Notes under the pieces: generated by a model
What the model saw: only the letters and a program-made list of their open reading frames with translations
What the model was told of the DNA's origin: nothing
Database searches by the model: none
Shown here: piece after piece, positions 59,205 through 64,000 of the stretch
How positions within the stretch are numbered: the stretch's first letter is position 1
Layout: the number at the start of each line of letters is the position of its first letter
From: Ptiloglossa arizonensis
Taxonomy: Eukaryota > Arthropoda > Insecta > Hymenoptera > Colletidae
DNA: 64,000 bases
Direction of reading: 5' to 3'
Assembly (NCBI RefSeq): GCF_051014685.1
Contig: NC_135059.1
Location: 9,796,001 to 9,860,000, forward strand
Position numbers and translations under genes: made by a program

Positions 59205-62200
59205 GTAAGTCGAGCCTGACGATCACAACGAAACGACTAATGCCGATCCTTTCAGACGTACCGATCGAACTGTACGTTTTTGTTTTTTGTTTTTTAATGG
59301 AACTAGCGGTGTTCGCTGGTCCGCGAGTCCGTGATACACGTATCCGGTGACACGTTTCCAGTTCGCTGGAAATCGAAAATTACGAAGAAAGTGCAACGGA
59401 AGATTTAAGATCGGTGAACTCGCGTCGTCGAATCGAACACGCCGCGTTAGAAGGTGGTCGGATCGTTCGGCACAGAAATAGATCGCATGCAGATCGTACC
59501 TAGTCGAGCCATTGCCCGTTCGCACAATGTGCTGCAATCTCTACCCCGCCGTTATCGCGTTTTTCTTCGTCGAGCAATCTCGCGGAGGCTTTAGATAGAA
59601 AGCTCAGTGGGGTCAACTCACGCGTCATTCCCTCTTATCTCCTGAATGGACTCGTCGTCATTTTACCACAAATAACTGGTTCGCGATTATGACGACGCAG
59701 AGATGCGCGTCCCTTCCCCCACCCCAGCTCCCTCTGTGCACCGATAAACTCAATGTAACGCGATTCGCGCGCTTTCTTCCGATTCCTCGCGACGGTGAAA
59801 GTGGGCGGCTTAGGATACCGGAGGACTTCCGGGGGAAACGTCGCCGACTTTCTGCTGGAAGTTTCAAATTCGAAACGGATCCTCGACCACGTGAAACAGA
59901 TCGTGGTACTCCAGCGAAATATCGTCCGATGGGAATATTTTATAAAAAGAGTAGATCCGTCGTGTAAATCTCTGTGTGGATCGATCCTCCTGTGTTTCTA
60001 CACAGGAATGTTACAGGAAATTAAACGATCGATTAAATGCAGGATTGATTAAACGTAGACCTTTGGTTTCGGAGTAGGTATGTATCAAAGGCACGGAGGA
60101 TACGATCGATATTTTCGGTGTTTCGGAATTTCAATTCCGATACGTGTGCTTCAACCGCGAAAGAAAGCACGGTGTATGCACGTTTTATCCTTCTGCGCAC
60201 CTCCACGAGTTCGTTTCCTGATAAGAGATATTCGACGATATCATCGAGTACATTTCAAGTCGAGGTAGTAGCAGCCTATGAGTACGTTTCAAGTTTCGAG
60301 CGCAATCTATTTTTCCACGATGCGGTAACTAGTCGAGAAAAAGTTGAATTTTATTCACGTAGGAGATTGCGCAACGACATTTTTGTTCGGTCTACGCGGT
60401 TCTCGTGTTTCGTTTCGCTTCTATTAATTGAAAGATATCTTATCCAGGGAAAGCTGAACTTCAACTCCTCGGGACAAGATCGTTGCAAAGAGAGCTCTCT
60501 GCGGGGGTGCCGCGATAGTGAGACACTTTACTAACGATAGAAACGTCGAAGATATATTCGCTGGGTATGGTTCTGTGTCGAATTAAAATTCTATTCCGTC
60601 TAAACGTCGCGAAGGGAGGTCTCTGTTTGGACCAACTCTTCTCAAGTGCTAATCTGATTTCGGGCCCGTGTACGAAATATACCACAGAATGCTGTTTAAG
60701 AAGTAATGAAAAGGCTCGTTCAACGGTGGTGGCCGACAGCTTTTCAGGCGTGAAAAAGGTCGCGTGGTCTGGTTTCACTGACCTGACCGATTATTGGCTC
60801 CCTTTTTGAGGGTCGTCCTTGCACCGTCTCTGAAAACGTGCGCCCGGTCACGTAGCCAACCAGCAGCTGATTTTTCATTTGGTGTCTTACCGTTAACACC
60901 GATACGCTTTCGACCTTATTTTCTTTTTTTAGTTCCGCGAGATCACGTAGACCGCTCAAATTGAAATAGAAGTCTCGTTACTCGCGCGTCGCGTAAATAA
61001 TAATTTTGTGCACAATGTTGTTCCAAAACATAGAACCTTCCCGAAGTATCAGAGAATGTAAATGTTTCAATTATCCGTACAATTTTTTTCACAATTACTC
61101 CAAAATTTTGAGTGTATATATATATATATTTTTTTTTTATTGATAACTTTCGAGTATTCGATCACGGATGTTCCACGAAAACATAACTTGTTTTTTAAGA
61201 TGCTTATCAAATTGGAATAAAATTATCGGTAATTTAAAAATATTTATTTATTCGTTATTTATATTTGCATTTTCGGATTTAAGATAATCAATATTGCCAG
61301 TATCGGCGAATATAAAGTATATATAAAAATCGAAATTAAACGCGCGTCCGTTTGTGTAAGTTTTGTATATTTATCGAAGGTGTAACCGAAGATGTATTTT
61401 TTGTTCGATTAAAATACGAAAAGTTTGATACGCGACGACGCGTTCGAAAGTTTGAAAACATTTTTTTTTTTAATAGTCCGTTGAAATTTAAAGAATAGAA
61501 GAAGAATTTTTCATTTTTACGAACAACGCGACTAATCACGATTCCTCGGTACACAATGTTTTGGCTACTATCCTTTAACGGTTACGAAATTGTTACGTTA
61601 CACGTGTAACGCGCGAAACGCGAAAATTGCATACCCATAGCTACCGTCGTTTGCGGGAAAAGGTTAATCGGAATCACCAATGCCCCTTATCCCGTGGATT
61701 GTATCTTCGTTTACAATCAGACTTCAATGAAAATAAACAGAAAAGTTTCCTCTTTGTATTGTTTCTTTTGTAGGCATTATCTTGTTATTCAATAACACAA
61801 CACAAACCATGTAACAGATGAAACAGATGACCAGCTTATCGTTTTTATTTCTTGCTTATCTGTCTGTATGCAATTGCATCCAATTGCTCGATGGCCTTGG
61901 AACATGCTTGTCGAGCAGTTACGTATTCGTTTGTACTTGCGTTGCGAGAGCAACGTCGAACGAAAACCGTCTTCCCGTTTCAGGAATCACGATCGTTAAC
62001 GATATCTTCCTGAATTCTGTGTCAATAGACACGGGTCAGCCAACGGATGCAGTGCCTCTCAGGCATGTTGTGACGTACATGATCTGACAACCCTGACACG
62101 TAACAAACAATAGAAACCTTAACGTACATCGTACTTTATTAGTCTCAAATAGTTTATTACGCACGATTCTCCACTTAACACTTCCGAGGGACGATTTGGA

Positions 62201-63851
62201 AAATCATATTCGTTTGTTCGCACTACCGTGCTTCTCGATATTGAATACGTTTCTATGACTCGGTAAACTTTACTTTCACTGTTCACGCGTATGAATTAAA
62301 ACGAATATCTTCGGTAATGTTACCAGAGACGATCGGATTTTCTATCGGGGTTTTGTTTCGAATTAAAATATTTTCAACAAAGCTCCGAGTATAAATAAAC
62401 AACAGATACGATCGTCCGTTGCGGTCTGATCCGTTTATAACGAATAGGGGGCATTTTAAGTTTTCATAGGTCGCGTGAGAGTGATATCCTGTAGAAAAGA
62501 TTTGAGAAACACTGCTACGGGCACTATGCACTTCTATTTTTAACCAAACGACCGTGTAATTCAACGCCCCGTCTCATGGTTATTTACAAGCAGCCGGACG
62601 AACGAATAGCCCATAACTCTCGATTTTTCTCAATGATCGACCCTTTTCGCATTTTCCAGCGAGTGGAAGGCAGTCGATACATCGGTATCGGTGAACACAC
62701 TCGATTCCTAAATGCGTGTAAACGGTCATTGACGATGTGCCCGCGGGATGTGCGCGTAGTTATGTAACGACACCGAGAGAAAGATGTCGCACTCGCTCAA
62801 CTTAGTTGGTTTTTCTCACGTGTCGACGAAAATATAGTTCGCAGCCTACGAGTGTAACCACGAGAATCGTATGATTCCAACGCGATTTGAATTGCAGATC
62901 ATGCCGTGTTTGATGCACTTAAATTGCAAATAATACGACATTGGTAATGTCCAAAGAATAGTAGTTGACAAACGTGTCGTACATGATTTTATATCAATGA
63001 TAAATAGTCGACGGTAATCCCGGATACTTTTTCGAATTTTAATCGCCTCTGTGTAACCACTCTTCGAGTACGTACCGCGGTTCCGTGAAACTTAAATAGG
63101 ACAGTGCTCCGTAACACTTTGGTATTTTAAGATTCCAACGCGTCTATGTTTCGAATGCATAGAATTCAGTTCGTGTTTTAATATTTCGTACGTGTTCCAC
63201 CCGGGTACACCTCTGTATTACTAAATTACATCCCAATCGTTCGGAATGGAAATGTCCATCGGATAAAGGAAAAAGCGTAAACAACCTGACGCGTTCAAGG
63301 TCAACGATATCCATGAAATCGGAATCGCATTCGTTGCCGCTCCAAGTGGAATATAAACGAGCCAATCGGGTCGTTAGCTACAAAGCGCAGTGTTCTCATC
63401 GCCGAAAATACGGGCTCGTTTCGCTGTGGCGGCGTTTACAATTAGACCCCTCTCGTAGCAACTTATGACGCCGCATCGCGTCGCCGGTAGTGAGTGCAAT
63501 GTGATTCTTCGTAAACACGAGCCTGTTTATTTTTGTAGCGGCGTTACGAATCAAAACACGAGATTACTCAAGTCATCGGCGGCAAGCTTATGCGACAATA
63601 TATACCACCTAAACTTCCGTAACTCGGAAATTTATCTTATCGTGACCGTTCGCAGACCCCGCTTCGATCTTTTTATCGCGCTCTCGAATTCTTCGAACGC
63701 ATATGAATAAGAGTGGGAAGGGGTGAGAGGGGAAGAGAGAGAAATTTCTGCTGCGCAGTACTGCACACCGTGTGTGTGTCCTTACCTTCCATTTTTTTTA
63801 CTGCGTATTTACCGCTTCAAGATACGCAATGTAAACAGTATCCACAATAGG

Positions 63852-63883
<32 letters not shown>

Positions 63884-64000
63884 CTGCCCCCCCGCGTGCC
63901 TCTGCAAGTGTATCTCAGATTGGCTTTTACGGCCAAGAGTTCTCTGCGTTTATTACGTTTTATCGTATCGCAATGTTTACGCGAATGAATGAAATTGAAA
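59205..64000. other. SLC25A36: Intron 3 of the SLC25A36-type gene, to the window edge
   Basis: The donor gtaagt at 59205 opens an intron of at least 4.8 kb. I found no carrier exon in it. It holds AT microsatellites (about 61115-61131 and 63852-63875) and CpG-richer patches. One ORF at 61818-62087 has a signal-peptide-like start and is listed among the findings. Confidence 0.6.
61818..62087 (+). CDS. Candidate small secreted protein ORF, 89 aa
   Basis: Not recognised. The ATG-started frame begins MKQMTSLSFLFLAYLSVCNC, which reads like a signal peptide (basic start, hydrophobic core). Five cysteines fall in the first 45 residues (SVCNC, GTC, VCTC). The remainder is polar without a motif. An acceptor-like tttcttttgtag ends at 61773. 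It lies inside a carrier-gene intron on the same strand. A frame of this length can arise by chance, and no promoter or poly(A) signal is convincing. Confidence 0.15.
   Translation: MKQMTSLSFLFLAYLSVCNCIQLLDGLGTCLSSSYVFVCTCVARATSNENRLPVSGITIVNDIFLNSVSIDTGQPTDAVPLRHVVTYMI

Noticed and set aside
1..64000. tRNA, rRNA or CRISPR-like arrays
   Set aside because: I looked for B-box-like ggttcgaatcc sequences and for regularly spaced short repeats with unique spacers. None formed a tRNA cloverleaf, and all arrays are plain tandem repeats. A tRNAscan or Infernal search would be decisive.

Overview
This is an AT-rich stretch of insect nuclear DNA. Short exons, GT-AG introns, abundant CpG, dense simple and tandem repeats, and a mariner end of the type known from bees and ants suggest Hymenoptera. 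The species cannot be named from the sequence.

The right half carries four well supported protein-coding genes. From left to right: a histidine acid phosphatase of the 2-phosphoxylose phosphatase type (PXYLP1-like, + strand, 4 coding exons, 34690-36991); a 19-coding-exon pericentrin-like protein (Plp/AKAP9 family, - strand, 38886-52687, about 3100 residues, ending in a PACT centrosome-targeting domain); the AAA+ ATPase TRIP13/Pch2 (+ strand, 6 coding exons, 53193-54950); and the first three coding exons of a mitochondrial pyrimidine-nucleotide carrier (SLC25A36/Rim2 type, + strand, 55757-59204), whose remaining exons lie beyond the right edge. All splice junctions given keep frame. PXYLP1 and Plp are convergent. 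Plp and TRIP13 are head to head with about 505 bp between start codons, so a centrosome scaffold and a HORMA-domain remodeller may share a promoter. The four genes do not form one pathway: Golgi proteoglycan-linker phosphatase, centrosome scaffold, spindle/meiotic checkpoint ATPase and mitochondrial carrier.

The left 31 kb holds no recognisable gene. It holds at least seven unrelated tandem-repeat families (unit sizes 11, 46, 54, 82, 96 nested in 139, 108 and a 56/112 dimer) and remnants of DNA transposons. These include a 591-bp hAT-type element with inverted ends and an 8-bp target duplication, a 142-bp mariner miniature element, a fold-back element and a weak pogo-like remnant. Two low-confidence gene candidates sit there: a compact TATA/ORF/AATAAA unit at 28767-29102, and a TATA-led first exon with a consensus donor at 31686-31856 that could instead be part of an LTR.

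I did not find a new enzymatic or defence system. The most interesting items are the small-gene candidates, the upstream ORFs before PXYLP1 and Plp, the nested and dimeric satellite structures, and the shared Plp-TRIP13 promoter region.
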